Assembly: GCA_004000515.1 (NCBI GenBank)
Contig: CP034537.1
Location: 6,841,501 to 6,905,500 of the forward strand
Direction: 5' to 3'
DNA length: 64,000 nucleotides
Source: Pseudomonas poae
Lineage (GTDB): Bacteria > Pseudomonadota > Gammaproteobacteria > Pseudomonadales > Pseudomonadaceae
The position numbers and the translations under genes are program-made. This document shows, one piece after another, positions 17,607 through 27,243 of the stretch; position 1 is the first letter of the stretch, and every line of letters begins with the position of its first letter. Below the pieces are notes generated by a model. That model was not told where the DNA came from. It saw only the letters and a program-made list of their open reading frames with translations, and ran no database searches.

Positions 17607-17739
17607 AGCTTTTGCTCCTTGATTGATCTGTCATGGGCGCTATGCCCTGAATAAGGCCGTCAGTATATGACGGAAGTATGGATTTAGGCAGCAACCGGGA
17701 AACGTCATGCAGAAAATGCACAATTTCCCTACAAATAAC

Positions 17740-17754
17740 GCCGATGTCATCGGC
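17740..17754. promoter_or_regulatory. Perfect 15-bp palindrome upstream of the HAD-like gene
   Basis: GCCGATG-T-CATCGGC lies 48 bases before the ATG at 17802, in the mlaA/HAD divergent region. It could be an operator or a small 5' hairpin; no known regulator motif is recognised. Confidence 0.3.
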
Positions 17755-17801
17755 TTGTCATCCTGTCCCGATAGCGTCACAGCTATTTCAGGGATGTCGA
17801 T

Positions 17802-18409
17802 ATGCCCCACGCCGAGATTGCCACCGCCAGCGCGCCTGCCCTGACCGCTGTTCTGTTTGGCCTGAGTGGTTGCCTGGTGGATTTTGGTTCCCGGGCGCGC
17901 ACTGATTCACCCTCCCCCAATTCCCTGGCAACCCCCGGCGCCCTGAAAATCCTGCGCAGCCTCAAGGATCAAGGGGTTCCCTGCGCCTGGCTGGATGAGC
18001 TCCCCCCTCGGTCACCACCCCGCTCGCCGCTGAGTTACCCGACTGGCTCAAGGCATCGTCACCCTCCTTGATTCGCTGGCCAGCGCCACACGCGTGCTGG
18101 CAGGCCTTGATGGAGCTGAACATCGAGCGCCTGGAAGGCTGTGTCCTGGTCAGCGGTGAGCCGCGCTTGCTGCAATCTGCGCTCAATGCCGGGTTGTGGA
18201 CCATTGGCCTGGCGTCCTGCGGCTCGCTGTGCGGCATGGCGCCCGAACAATGGCAGGCATTGAGCGAGCAAGAGCGCGAGTACAAGCGTGGCAAGGCCAC
18301 CGTAGCGCTGTATGGGCTGGGCGTGCACTCCGTGATCGACCACCTCGGCGAGCTCGGCACCTGCCTGGCGGATATCAGCCTGCGCCAGCTCAAAGGCGAG
18401 AAGCCCTGA
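17802..18409 (+). pseudogene. Phosphonatase-like HAD protein with degenerate active site, frameshifted
   Basis: The fold resembles phosphonoacetaldehyde hydrolase: TAVLFGLSGCLVDFGSRA stands where the nucleophile loop FDxAGTxVDFGS should be, RWPAPHACWQALMEL resembles the substrate-specificity motif, and VLVSGEPRLLQSALNAGLWTIGL stands for VGDTPADIxEGxNAGxWTVG. The nucleophile Asp is Gly and the Asp of the metal motif is missing, so hydrolase activity is unlikely. The frame is interrupted in the C6 run at 18002-18007; one more C joins LDELPPSVTTPLAAELP to the second half and gives 202 residues. The downstream half alone starts at an ATT or ATG near 18068 and would be non-functional. Confidence 0.72.
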
Positions 18410-18519
18410 TCGAGATCATGCACAGTTGGCGCAGGTGGATTAATCTACAGGCCAGCCCGTAGACCTTTCACGGCGTGCCGCGGTCTATGCCAGTGACTAT
18501 CGATAAAAGGAAACACGTC

Positions 18520-18786
18520 ATGCCTGATCGCAAAAAACTGGAAGAACAGGTCGAGATCCTGCGCGGGCAATTGGAACAGGATCCCCCGCTGTCGGAAGAA
18601 AAACGTGAAGCCCTCGAAGAACTGATTGCCAAATTCGAAGTGCAACTTGAATTGGAACCGGCCACTCAGACACCGAGTATTTCCGACGATGTGAACCAAG
18701 CCGCCATAGAGTTCGACGCTGAGCACCCGGTGATTTCCGGGACATTGCGCAACATCATGATCACCCTTGGCAATATCGGGATCTGA
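18520..18786 (+). CDS. DUF4404-family protein
   Basis: An 88-residue acidic, helical protein (MPDRKKLEEQVEILRGQLEQ) with a predicted coiled coil over residues 4-45 and a conserved end HPVISGTLRNIMITLGNIGI, typical of DUF4404. No function is established. The ATG at 18520 follows AAAAGG with good spacing; the longer frame from 18475 is rejected. It lies shortly after the HAD-like gene and is closed by its own terminator. Confidence 0.85.
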   Translation: MPDRKKLEEQVEILRGQLEQDPPLSEEKREALEELIAKFEVQLELEPATQTPSISDDVNQAAIEFDAEHPVISGTLRNIMITLGNIGI

Positions 18787-18790
18787 CAGC

Positions 18791-18817
18791 AAAAAGCCCC
18801 GCAATCGCGGGGCTTTT
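18791..18817 (+). terminator. Bidirectional terminator between DUF4404 gene and queF
   Basis: AAAAGCCCCGC-AATC-GCGGGGCTTTT, A-rich before and T-rich after, between convergent genes. Confidence 0.9.
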
Positions 18818-18822
18818 CAATT

Positions 18823-19653
18823 TTACTGCCGTGCCAGACGCACGTTCTGGAACGCCACATCTTCGGTGCTGCGGTACGGGTTGATATCCAACCCGCCACG
18901 GCGCACATACCGCGCATACACCGTCAATTTCTCAGGCTTGAGCAAGCGCTGCAGGTCGAGAAAGATTCGCTCCACACACTGCTCATGGAAGTCCGAATGC
19001 TGGCGAAAGCTCACGATATATTCCAGTAGACTCGCGTGATCCAGCGCTGATCCACGGTACTCCACCACCACACTGCCCCAATCGGGCTGGCTGGTGACCG
19101 GGCAGTTGGATTTGAGCAGATGGCTGTGCACGCTCTCCTCGACAATGCGCGAATCATCGCAACGCAGCAGTTCCGGACGCGGGTGCTCATAGCTGCTGAC
19201 ATTGATGTCCAGGTCATCAATGCACACGCCGGGCAACGCCATCACCCCTTCGGCCTCGATTTCGGCCAGTTGGCGAATGCGCACGAGCACAGGCTTGCCG
19301 GCAGCGGCGCTCAGGTCGGTGCGCAGGGTGGCTTCCAGGCTTGCCGTATCGACAAACGCAGTTTGGTTCAGCGAATTGAGGTACAGCTTGAAGGACTTGG
19401 ACTCGATGATGTTCGGCGAGTCCGCCGGGATGCTGAATTCACCGATGGCCACCACCGGCTTGCCCGAAGGCAGCAGCCAGGACAGTTCGAAACAGTTCCA
19501 GAAATCCACGCCTTTGTAGGGCAAGGTCTCGGCGCTCAGGCCCAGCTCGGCCCACTTGGCGGCACGCGGAATCGGGAACAGCAACGAAGGTGTGTAGGTG
19601 GAGATGTATTCACTGGACTTGCCCAGCGGCGAATGTTCGGCTGCGGGATGCAT
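18823..19653 (-). CDS. queF: NADPH-dependent 7-cyano-7-deazaguanine reductase QueF
   Basis: A 276-residue enzyme that reduces preQ0 nitrile to the preQ1 amine in queuosine tRNA modification. It is the long, two-domain QueF. The family motif [15 protein letters not shown] lies at residues 84-98, and the catalytic Cys and Asp are C184 and D191 in [12 protein letters not shown]. No preQ1 riboswitch is visible upstream. It is monocistronic. Confidence 0.97.
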   Translation of the reverse strand: MHPAAEHSPLGKSSEYISTYTPSLLFPIPRAAKWAELGLSAETLPYKGVDFWNCFELSWLLPSGKPVVAIGEFSIPADSPNIIESKSFKLYLNSLNQTAFVDTASLEATLRTDLSAAAGKPVLVRIRQLAEIEAEGVMALPGVCIDDLDINVSSYEHPRPELLRCDDSRIVEESVHSHLLKSNCPVTSQPDWGSVVVEYRGSALDHASLLEYIVSFRQHSDFHEQCVERIFLDLQRLLKPEKLTVYARYVRRGGLDINPYRSTEDVAFQNVRLARQ

Positions 19654-19722
19654 GGCGGAAACCTGGCTAAATAAACCGCGCCAGTCTACCAGCCTTTGCG
19701 CCCGCGCCTAAGCAACACCGGA

Positions 19723-20235
19723 TCAATCGACGTTGAGCTTGCCGACCATGCCCGCCTGGTAATGCCCTGGAAGGTTGCAGGCAAACTCAAGGCCCGTGGC
19801 CTTGGTGAAGGTCCAGGTCAATTCGGCGGTTTTACCGGGCTCGACCAACACGCTGTTGGGATCATCATGCTTCATCGCGCCATGGCCCATTGCAGCGTGG
19901 TCCATCTTGCCCATCCCGGTGGCAGTGAGCATGCCGCTGGCTTGCATTTGCAACATTTCCTTCTGGTGTTCGGCATGCATCGCCGCATCGCCCAGGTTGA
20001 ATTCGTGGAGCAACTGGCCCTTGTTGACGAGCACGAAGCGCACCGTCTCACCGTCTTTTACATCCAGAGACTTGGGCGAAAAGGAAATATCCTGCAGTGT
20101 CACTTCCACGGTGCGCGTCGCCTCGGTCGCCGCCGCTGCATGGCCAAACGCGTAGGTATGGGACTCATCCGCCATTGCATCAAAACTCAACGCCAACAGG
20201 CAACCCGCCAACAACAGGGGTGTACGCAACGCCAT
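19723..20235 (-). CDS. Periplasmic cupredoxin-like copper-binding protein
   Basis: A 170-residue protein with a signal peptide ending DAMA. The cupredoxin fold carries a full set of type 1 copper ligands: H77 (LLHEFN), C153, H158 and M163 (FACNLPGHYQAGM). Between them is a Met/His-rich insert (residues 83-123: MHAEHQKEMLQMQ, MGKMDHAAMGHG) that could bind further copper. It is divergent from copRS with a CusR/CopR-type box between them, so it is probably copper-induced and acts in periplasmic copper handling. The P. aeruginosa counterpart is next to queF in the same way (recalled). Confidence 0.9.
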   Translation of the reverse strand: MALRTPLLLAGCLLALSFDAMADESHTYAFGHAAAATEATRTVEVTLQDISFSPKSLDVKDGETVRFVLVNKGQLLHEFNLGDAAMHAEHQKEMLQMQASGMLTATGMGKMDHAAMGHGAMKHDDPNSVLVEPGKTAELTWTFTKATGLEFACNLPGHYQAGMVGKLNVD

Positions 20236-20312
20236 CGCTATCTCTCCAAAAGTGTGTGACTCGCTTGAAGGGCACTCTAAGATTGCGCCGCTGCCAGCCA
20301 GCTGACTGCTAG

Positions 20313-20327
20313 ATTACAACTTTGTCA
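20313..20327. promoter_or_regulatory. CopR/CusR-type operator between cupredoxin gene and copRS
   Basis: ATTACAA-CT-TTGTCA matches the CusR/CopR box (TGACAA nn TTGTCA) in reverse with one mismatch. It lies 78 bases upstream of the cupredoxin start and 66 upstream of copR, positioned to control both. Confidence 0.6.
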
Positions 20328-20392
20328 GGTTGCGCCCTTACCCTGGAACCCACGGTATAAAGCCCGTCGCGCACCGCTACCAAGAGCCGCCC

Positions 20393-21073
20393 ATGAAACT
20401 GCTGATCGTCGAAGACCAACCAAAAACCGGCCACTACCTGCGCCAAGGCCTGGCCGAGGCTGGTTTTACCACCGAACTGGTAGCCGATGGCACCACCGGC
20501 CAGCACCTCGCCTTGACCGGCGACTACGACCTGCTGATTCTCGACGTGATGCTACCTGGCCGCGATGGCTGGCAAATCCTGCAGGCGGTGCGCAGCGCCG
20601 GGCAAGAGACCCCAGTGTTATTCCTCACCGCCCGTGATGCAGTAGAAGACCGCGTGCACGGCCTGGAACTGGGCGCCGACGACTACTTGGTCAAACCCTT
20701 TGCCTTCTCCGAACTGCTCGCCCGCGTACGCAGCCTGTTGCGTCGCGGCGGCAGCACGCCCCAGGAAACCGCCCTGCAGCTGGCCGACCTGCGCCTGGAC
20801 CTGATTCGCCGCCGCGTCGAACGGGACGGCCAACGCATCGACCTCACCGCCAAGGAGTTCTCCCTGCTGGAATTGTTGCTGCGTCGCCAAGGCGAAGTGC
20901 TGCCCAAATCGCTGATCGCCTCCCAGGTCTGGGACATGAATTTCGACAGCGACACCAACATCATCGAAGTGGCGATTCGCCGGCTGCGACTGAAAGTCGA
21001 CGACAACTTTCCCAACAAGCTGATCCACACCGTGCGCGGTATGGGTTACGTGCTGGAGGAACGCTTCAATTGA
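20393..21073 (+). CDS. copR: Heavy-metal (copper) response regulator, CopR-type
   Basis: A 226-residue OmpR-family regulator. The receiver domain has MKLLIVEDQ, phosphoacceptor D51 ([13 protein letters not shown]) and the Lys in [10 protein letters not shown]. The C-terminal winged helix reads [37 protein letters not shown] with [10 protein letters not shown] and the ending [12 protein letters not shown]. This set is that of the CopR/CusR/CzcR group. The start is the ATG at 20393. It overlaps the kinase gene by 4 bases, forming a two-gene operon, and probably regulates the divergent cupredoxin. Confidence 0.92.
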   Translation: MKLLIVEDQPKTGHYLRQGLAEAGFTTELVADGTTGQHLALTGDYDLLILDVMLPGRDGWQILQAVRSAGQETPVLFLTARDAVEDRVHGLELGADDYLVKPFAFSELLARVRSLLRRGGSTPQETALQLADLRLDLIRRRVERDGQRIDLTAKEFSLLELLLRRQGEVLPKSLIASQVWDMNFDSDTNIIEVAIRRLRLKVDDNFPNKLIHTVRGMGYVLEERFN

Positions 21074-22392
21074 TCAAGCGCCTGTCCCTGGCCAGCCGCC
21101 TGGCATTGCTGTTTGCAGCGTGTACCGCCGTGGTGTCGCTGCTGGCCGGCGTGTTGTTCAACCATGCCAGCGAAGCGCACTTTATCGAACTGGATCAGCA
21201 ATTGCTCGACAGCAAATTGGTTGCCCTGCGCAGCACACTGCAGGGCGTCGATACGCCGCAGCAATTCAGCCAGAAGGAAGCGCAACTGCGCGCCGAACTC
21301 AGCCGCCAACCCGATCTTGCTCTGCGCATCAGCGCTGCCGACCAGCTTTGGTTTGACGGTGCACCAGGCGTCACGCTGCCAGCGTCGCCCGGCCTGCATC
21401 GCCTGCACAACGCAGGTACCGACTACCGCGTCTACAACGTGCCGCTGATGCCGGGTCAGCCGAACTCCCCACAACTGAGCCTGATGCTCGACATCACCCA
21501 CCACCAACACTTCCTGAAACGCATGCAGCACCTCATCTGGCTCACCGTCGGCCTTTCGGCCCTGGCCACGGCGCTGCTCGGCGCCTGGGCGGCACGCAGC
21601 GGGCTGCGGCCCTTGCGGCGCATGGGCGAAGTGGCCGCAGGCGTGTCTGCCCACTCCCTGACTCAACGCCTGCCCCAGCAGCACATGCCGGTGGAGCTGG
21701 CCGAGCTGGCCCAGGCCTTCAACGCCATGCTGGGCCGTCTGGACGACGCGTTCCAGCGCCTCTCGGCGTTCTCTGCCGACATCGCCCACGAGCTGCGCAC
21801 CCCGCTGTCGAACCTGCTGACCCAGACCCAGGTCACCCTCACCCAGCCCCGGCCGCTGGAGGATTATCGCGAGGCGTTGCACAGCAACCTGGAAGAGCTG
21901 CAATGGATGGCCCAATTGGTCAACGACATGTTGTATTTGGCCAAGGCCGACCACGGCTTGTTGGTGCCCAAGCGCGAAACGTTGGTGCTGGAGGATGAAG
22001 TCGACGCGTTACTGGAGTTCTTCACGCTGCTGGCGGAGGACGCACACGTCAATCTGGTCCGCGAAGGCACTGCCCGTACGACGGGCGATCGCGGGATGTT
22101 GCGCCGGGCCTTGTCAAACTTGCTGGATAACGCGCTGCGGTTTACCCCTCAGGGTGGCGAGGTGCGTGTACGCATCGAAGATGGGGTGAGACTTTCCGTC
22201 GAGAACACCGGAGAAGGCATTCCAGCGGCGTTGCTGCCGAGGTTGTTTGATCGGTTCTACCGCGCAGACCCGGCGCGCCATGAGGGCAGCAGTGAGCATG
22301 CAGGATTGGGGCTGGCGATTACCCAGTCGATTGTGCGGGCGCATGGGGGAGGATTTGTTGTGAGTCCGGGGCCGGGTGGACACGGTTTTTGA
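21070..22392 (+). CDS. copS: Heavy-metal sensor histidine kinase, CopS-type
   Basis: An inner-membrane kinase. TM1 is at about residues 10-28, the periplasmic sensor at 30-150 and TM2 at 155-180, followed by a HAMP linker. The H-box [15 protein letters not shown] carries the phosphorylated His near residue 241. ATP-binding boxes N ([11 protein letters not shown]), G1 (VENTGEGIP) and G2 ([13 protein letters not shown]) are present. The start is a TTG overlapping the copR stop. The frame ends early at 22392 (PGPGGHGF); one more C near 22383 would give [13 protein letters not shown] and a stop at 22415, a normal kinase end, so a single-base deletion is likely. Confidence 0.9.
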   Translation: MIKRLSLASRLALLFAACTAVVSLLAGVLFNHASEAHFIELDQQLLDSKLVALRSTLQGVDTPQQFSQKEAQLRAELSRQPDLALRISAADQLWFDGAPGVTLPASPGLHRLHNAGTDYRVYNVPLMPGQPNSPQLSLMLDITHHQHFLKRMQHLIWLTVGLSALATALLGAWAARSGLRPLRRMGEVAAGVSAHSLTQRLPQQHMPVELAELAQAFNAMLGRLDDAFQRLSAFSADIAHELRTPLSNLLTQTQVTLTQPRPLEDYREALHSNLEELQWMAQLVNDMLYLAKADHGLLVPKRETLVLEDEVDALLEFFTLLAEDAHVNLVREGTARTTGDRGMLRRALSNLLDNALRFTPQGGEVRVRIEDGVRLSVENTGEGIPAALLPRLFDRFYRADPARHEGSSEHAGLGLAITQSIVRAHGGGFVVSPGPGGHGF

Positions 22393-22429
22393 TCGAGTTG
22401 CCCAAGATAGATTGATGCGAGATGTACCG

Positions 22430-22510
22430 GCCTATCGCAGGCAAGCCAGCTCCCACATTTTGATTTGTGAATACATTCAAATGTGGGAGCTGGCTTGCCT
22501 GCGATAGCGG
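22430..22510. repeat. REP pair (REPIN), GCTGGCTTGCCTGCGATAG type
   Basis: Two near-perfect inverted copies (core CGCAGGCAAGCCAGCTCCCA) with about 20 bases between them, between convergent copS and lolE. The same family recurs at 30898 and 39597. Confidence 0.9.
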
Positions 22511-22518
22511 TCTAGAGC

Positions 22519-23758
22519 TTACGAATATCTCAGCGCATGCGCCGGCTCAATCTTCGCAGCCCGATACGCCGGATACAGCGTCGCCAAAAGCTCAGCACAA
22601 ACCCCGCCGTGCAAATCAGCACCACATCCCCACCCTGCAGCTCCGAAGGCAAGTTGCTGACGAAATACACATCCGAACTGAATATGTGCTGCCCGGTCAC
22701 CCGCTCCATCCAGCCCACCAGTTCACTCACGTTCAGCGCCGCAATCACGCCCAGTACGCCGCCGATCAAGGTGCCGACAATACCGATCACCGTGCCCTGC
22801 ACCATGAAGATCGCCATGATCTGCCGTGGCGTGGCGCCGATGGTGCGCAGGATCGCGATGTCCGCGCCTTTGTCGTTCACCACCATGATCAGGGTGGCAA
22901 TGATGTTGAACGCGGCGACGGCGACGATCATCAGCAACAGCAGGCCGATCATGGTCTTTTCCATTTTCATCGCGCTGAACAGGCTGCCTTGTGGGTCCAG
23001 TCATCCGCCTTGTAGGCCGCGCCCAGGCTGGCGGCGATGTCCGCCGACACCTTGGGTGCCGCGTACAGGTCTTTCACCGCCAGGCGCACGCTTTGCACCT
23101 GGTTTGGCTGCCAGTGCTGGATCTCTGCGGCGTCGGCCATGTTGATCAGGGCCATGGAGCCATCCAGCTCGGCGCCGACCTTGAAGATGCCGACTACATT
23201 CAAACGCTGCATGCGCGGGGTGATACCACCGGGTGCGCTGCTGATTTCCGGCACGATCAGGGTCAGCTTGTCGCCCACGTTCAGGCGAAAACGCCGCGCG
23301 GTGATTTCACCCACCACCACACCGAACTCGCCAGGTTTCAGGTCTTCGAGCTTACCCTGCACGATATGCTGGGCCACGATGGACACCTTGCCTTCCTGGG
23401 CCGGGTCGACGCCGCTGATCTCGATCGGCTGCATCGCGCCTTTGTAGGAGAACATGCCGTCCATCTGTGTGAAGGGTACTGCGGCAGTCACCTCAGGGTT
23501 CTTCATCGCGGCGGCGGCCACTGGTTGCCAATCGTCAATCGGGTTCACGCCAACGATGGTGGCGTGAGGCACCATGCCGAGGATGCGCGAGCTCATTTCA
23601 CGCTGGAAGCCGTTCATCACCGACAACACCACGATCATCGCCAATACGCCCAGGGCGAGGCCGATCATCGAGGTCATCGAGATAAACGAAACAAAACGGT
23701 TGCGGCGCTTGGCGCGGGTATAGCGCGTGCCGATGAAAATCGATAACGGTCTGAACAT
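22519..23758 (-). pseudogene. lolE: Lipoprotein-releasing permease LolE, frame broken twice
   Basis: The inner-membrane permease of the LolCDE complex, which extracts outer-membrane lipoproteins and passes them to LolA. It starts at the ATG at 23758 ([20 protein letters not shown]) with TM1 near 25-50, a large periplasmic domain and three C-terminal helices ([20 protein letters not shown]). Two one-base deletions interrupt it. Near 22991, adding a base gives [17 protein letters not shown]. In the A4 run at 22586-22589, a fifth A gives [16 protein letters not shown] and the end PAHALRYS with a stop at 22519. Restored length is 413, equal to LolC. LolE is essential, so these are almost certainly sequencing errors. 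Confidence 0.9.
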
Positions 23759-23815
23759 TCGCGGGCACCGTTGGAAAATAGAAAACCCGGTGTCAGGCAC
23801 CGGGCTTGAAACAGG

Positions 23816-24498
23816 TCAGATGGCGACCAGATGACCTTCCTGCAGGTGCAACACGCGGTCCATCTGGCGGGCCATGCTCATGTCATGGGTCACCACCAGG
23901 AACGCGGTGCGCATCTGGTGCTCAGTTCCAGCATCAAGTCCTTGATGCCCTGGGCAGTATGGGAGTCCAGGTTGCCAGTAGGCTCGTCGAGCATCACCAG
24001 GCCTGGGTTGTTCACCAGGGCACGGGCGATGGCCACGCGCTGGCGCTCGCCGCCGGACAATTCAGCCGGCTTGTGCTCCAGGCGATGGCCCAGGCCGACG
24101 CGCTCCAGCAGCGCCTTGGCGCGCTGGCGGGCTTCCGGGATGGCGGTCTTGCCGATCAGCAGCGGCATGCACACGTTTTCCAGGGCGGTGAATTCCGGCA
24201 GCAAGTGGTGGAACTGGTACACAAAGCCGAGCGAGCGGTTGCGCAGTTGGCCACGGGCCTTTTCACCGAGGGCCGACAACTCTTCGCCTGCCAACCATAC
24301 GCTGCCCTTGGACGGCGTATCGAGCCCGCCCAATAGGTTCAGCAAGGTACTTTTGCCCGAACCGGAGCTGCCGACAATCGCCACGCGCTCACCAGGGTGC
24401 AGTTCCAATTGCAGGTTTGACAGCACCACCACCGACTCCGGGCCTTCCTCGTAGGATTTGCCCAGGTCGCGGCAGCTCAAGATTGCTTTTTCACTCAT
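23816..24498 (-). pseudogene. lolD: Lipoprotein-releasing ATPase LolD, frame broken near the end
   Basis: The ATPase of LolCDE. It has Walker [17 protein letters not shown], the signature [15 protein letters not shown] and Walker [23 protein letters not shown] before the signature is a LolD hallmark. After DLMLELST the frame ends in a nonsense tail. Adding one C near 23918 restores [18 protein letters not shown], which contains the H-loop His, and a stop at 23816 for 227 residues. The start is the ATG at 24498 ([13 protein letters not shown]), 7 bases after the lolC stop; an ATG at 24513 overlapping lolC is possible. Without the correction the H-loop would be missing. Confidence 0.92.
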
Positions 24499-24505
24499 GC
24501 CCGAT

Positions 24506-25756
24506 TCACTCATAACGTAAGGCCTGTGCTGGCTGGGTACGTGCCGCGCGCCAGGCTGGATACAGGGTGGCAAGGAAACTCAGGACCAACGCAGCACCGC
24601 CCACCATCAACACATCCTGGGCCTGCACCTGGGACGGCAAGTAGTCGATGAAGTAGACGTCGGCGTTGAGGAACTTGTGGCCGATCAGGGTTTCGAGGCC
24701 GGCGATGGCGGCGCTGACGTTCAACGCGGCCAGAATGCCCACGGCGGTGCCGATCAAGGTACCGACCACGCCGATCACGGTGCCCTGCACCATGAAGATC
24801 GCCATGATCTGCCCCGGCGTGGCGCCAAGGGTGCGCAAAATCGCGATATCGCCCTTCTTGTCGTTCACCACCATCACCAGGGTGGAGATGATATTGAAAG
24901 CCGCCACCGCAACGATCAGCAGCAACAGCAGGCCGATCATGGCTTTTTCCATGCGGATGGCCTGGTACAGGTTGCCGTGTGTACGGGTCCAGTCGCGGGC
25001 GTAGTACTGGCTGTCACCCAGGTGCTGGGCGATTTCCCAGGATGTGCGCGGGGCGTCGAACAGGTCGCTGAACTTGAGGCGCAGGCCCTGCACCTGGTCC
25101 GGCTGCCAGCGATGCAGGCGCGCCAGGTCGGTGAGGTTGGTCAGGCCCAGGTAGCCATCGATCTCGCCAGCGCCCACGTGGAAGGTACCGACCACGGTGA
25201 AGCGCTTCATGCGCGGGAACATCCCTGCCGGGGTCACGGTGACTTCCGGGGCGACGAAGGTCAGTTTGTCGCCCAGGCCCACACCGAGCTTGGCCGCCGC
25301 CTTGTCACCGATCACGATGCCGAACTCGCCAGGCGCCAGGTCATCGAGTTTGCCCGACAACATGAACTTGTCGATGATCGAGACCTTGCGCTCCTGGGCC
25401 GGATCGATGGCATTGAGCAGGATCTTCTGCACCTTGCCGTCATTGGTCAACAACCCCTGCATCTGGGTGAACGGCGCAACGGCCACCACCTTGGGGTTCT
25501 GCTTGACCTTGTCGGCCAGGCTTTGCCAGTCACTGATCGGCGAATCGCCTTCAATGGTCGCGTGGGGCACCATGCCCAGCACGCGGGTACGCATCTCATG
25601 ATCGAAGCCGTTCATCACCGACAGCACCACGATCATCACGACTACGCCCAAGGCGAGCCCGATCATCGAGGTCAAGGAAATGAACGACACAAAATGATTG
25701 CGACGCTTTGCACGGGTATAACGCGTGCCGATAAATACGAAGAGAGGTCTGAACAT
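24506..25756 (-). CDS. lolC: Lipoprotein-releasing permease LolC
   Basis: A 416-residue MacB-fold permease: [22 protein letters not shown]1 at about 25-50 ([20 protein letters not shown]), a periplasmic domain, then three C-terminal helices, ending [11 protein letters not shown]. It is first in the lolC-lolD-lolE operon and is intact. The first 60 residues are nearly the same as in lolE, which shows their paralogy. The complex acts in the inner membrane with LolA as partner. Confidence 0.95.
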   Translation of the reverse strand: MFRPLFVFIGTRYTRAKRRNHFVSFISLTSMIGLALGVVVMIVVLSVMNGFDHEMRTRVLGMVPHATIEGDSPISDWQSLADKVKQNPKVVAVAPFTQMQGLLTNDGKVQKILLNAIDPAQERKVSIIDKFMLSGKLDDLAPGEFGIVIGDKAAAKLGVGLGDKLTFVAPEVTVTPAGMFPRMKRFTVVGTFHVGAGEIDGYLGLTNLTDLARLHRWQPDQVQGLRLKFSDLFDAPRTSWEIAQHLGDSQYYARDWTRTHGNLYQAIRMEKAMIGLLLLLIVAVAAFNIISTLVMVVNDKKGDIAILRTLGATPGQIMAIFMVQGTVIGVVGTLIGTAVGILAALNVSAAIAGLETLIGHKFLNADVYFIDYLPSQVQAQDVLMVGGAALVLSFLATLYPAWRAARTQPAQALRYE

Positions 25757-25850
25757 GTCGGGGCTTGTTCGGAGGAAAAGAAGACGTCCCGGTGGCGGGG
25801 TCTGGTAAGCAGCTTTACACTCTGACCATTACCGCTAGCTGGGGTTCGCC

Positions 25851-26435
25851 ATGTCGACATTAGATGAAGAAGAACGCCGCGAATACTACCGTATCGACGA
25901 CATGATCGCACTTCAAATCAAAAGCCTCTCCGCCCCGGAAGCGGCGAGCAAGGAAGTGTTGCTGGATGATTCTCCACTGTTCAATCTGCTCAGCGAATTG
26001 CACCTGAGCGAATTCGAAGCCCAGCACCTGTTGCGCCAGATCAGCGAGAAAGATCGCAGCCTGGCCGCCTTCCTCAAAGTCCAGAACAAACGCCTGGATC
26101 TGCTCAGCCAGGTCATGGCGCAAAGCCTGCGCGATGAGGTCGGCGCCCCGCAGCCGGTGATCATCTCCGAAGGCGGCATCGACTTCCAGCATCCCACGCC
26201 CCTCGCCCCCGGTGCGCACCTGGCCATCAAGCTGGTGCTGATGCCCCAGGCGCTCGGCCTGTTGCTGCGCGCGCGGGTCACCCATTGCGACCCCAAGGGC
26301 GGTGGTTTTGACGTGGGCACGGAATTCGAATCCATGACCGACGCCCAGCGCCAGCTGCTCGCGCGCTACATCCTGCAGAAACAAGCCCAGGAACGCCGCC
26401 TGGCGCGAGAACAAAGCGACGCCCAAGACACCTGA
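25851..26435 (+). CDS. PilZ-domain protein
   Basis: A 194-residue protein with an N-terminal RREYYRIDDMIALQIK (arginines of the first PilZ motif), a helical middle with coiled-coil character (about 40-100), and the second motif region VIISEGGIDFQ, where the usual D/NxSxxG is ISEGGI. It ends in an Arg/Gln-rich tail. Cyclic-di-GMP binding is possible but less certain than for the protein at 16566. It is divergent from lolC and upstream of the phosphodiesterase gene, as in P. aeruginosa PA2989-PA2990 (recalled). Confidence 0.82.
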   Translation: MSTLDEEERREYYRIDDMIALQIKSLSAPEAASKEVLLDDSPLFNLLSELHLSEFEAQHLLRQISEKDRSLAAFLKVQNKRLDLLSQVMAQSLRDEVGAPQPVIISEGGIDFQHPTPLAPGAHLAIKLVLMPQALGLLLRARVTHCDPKGGGFDVGTEFESMTDAQRQLLARYILQKQAQERRLAREQSDAQDT

Positions 26436-26479
26436 ATACGTATTCACCCCGCCAGACAAGCTGGCGCATAGGAGCAACT

Positions 26480-27201
26480 GTGACCCTGATCTACGGCCAC
26501 CGCGGTGCCAAAGGCGAAGCACCGGAAAACACCCTCACCAGCTTTCAGGAATGCCTCAAGCACGGCGTACGCCGCTGCGAACTGGATTTGCACCTGTCCA
26601 TGGACGGTGAGTTGATGGTCATCCACGACCCCACCCTCAAGCGCACCACCGACCGACGCGGCAAGGTCGTCGAGTATTCGGCAGCAGACTTGGTGAAGAT
26701 GGACGCGCGCAAAGGCGGCCCGGGCTGGGTCAAGCCCTGCCCGATCCCACGCTTGGAAGAATTGTTCGAACAGTGCGACTTCGATCACTGGCAACTGGAA
26801 GTCAAAAGCGCCTCGCGCACCCGCGCGGCCACCACCGTACTGGCGATTCGCGAAATGGCCGTACGCCACGGCCTGATGGACAAGGTCACCGTGACGTCGA
26901 GTTCGCGGGAAGTGCTGAAGGCGGCGGTTGAGCTCACCCCGACCTGTCACGCGGGCTGGTGGCCGAATACGCCTGGCTCGACCCACTGAAGGTCGCGCAA
27001 AACTATGGCTGTGAGATTCTGGCGTTGAACTGGACGTTGTGCACCCCTGAGCGCCTGGAAAAAGCCCAGCGCCAGGGCCTGCACGTGTCCGTGTGGACCG
27101 TCAACGAACCTGCGCTGATGCGCAGGCTCGCCGACTTCGGCGTAGATAGCCTGATTACAGACTTTCCCGGTTTGGCCACTGCCACTCTCGAGAATTACTG
27201 A
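26480..27201 (+). pseudogene. Glycerophosphodiester phosphodiesterase, frame broken
   Basis: A GDPD-family enzyme cleaving glycerophosphodiesters to glycerol 3-phosphate and an alcohol. The N-terminus YGHRGAKGEAPENTLTSF holds the catalytic HRG and ENT, then ELDLHLSMDGELMVIHDPTLKRTTD gives the metal site and the catalytic His. The frame is lost at 26941, where GAC should be GGAC; with one more G it reads VELTPDLSRGLVAEYAWL and continues to VWTVNEPALMRRL and a stop at 27201, for 240 residues. No signal peptide is seen, so it is a cytoplasmic UgpQ-type enzyme. It starts at a GTG after AGGAG. Probably intact in the organism. Confidence 0.88.
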
Positions 27202-27210
27202 AATCGGTCT

Positions 27211-27240
27211 CCCCGGCCGGCTCAGGCCACCGGCCGGAGC
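27211..27240. terminator. GC-rich hairpin between glycerophosphodiesterase gene and sthA
   Basis: CTCCCCGGCCGG / CCGGCCGGAG inverted repeat between convergent genes; no long T-run, so a weak or Rho-assisted terminator. Confidence 0.4.
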
Positions 27241-27243
27241 CGC

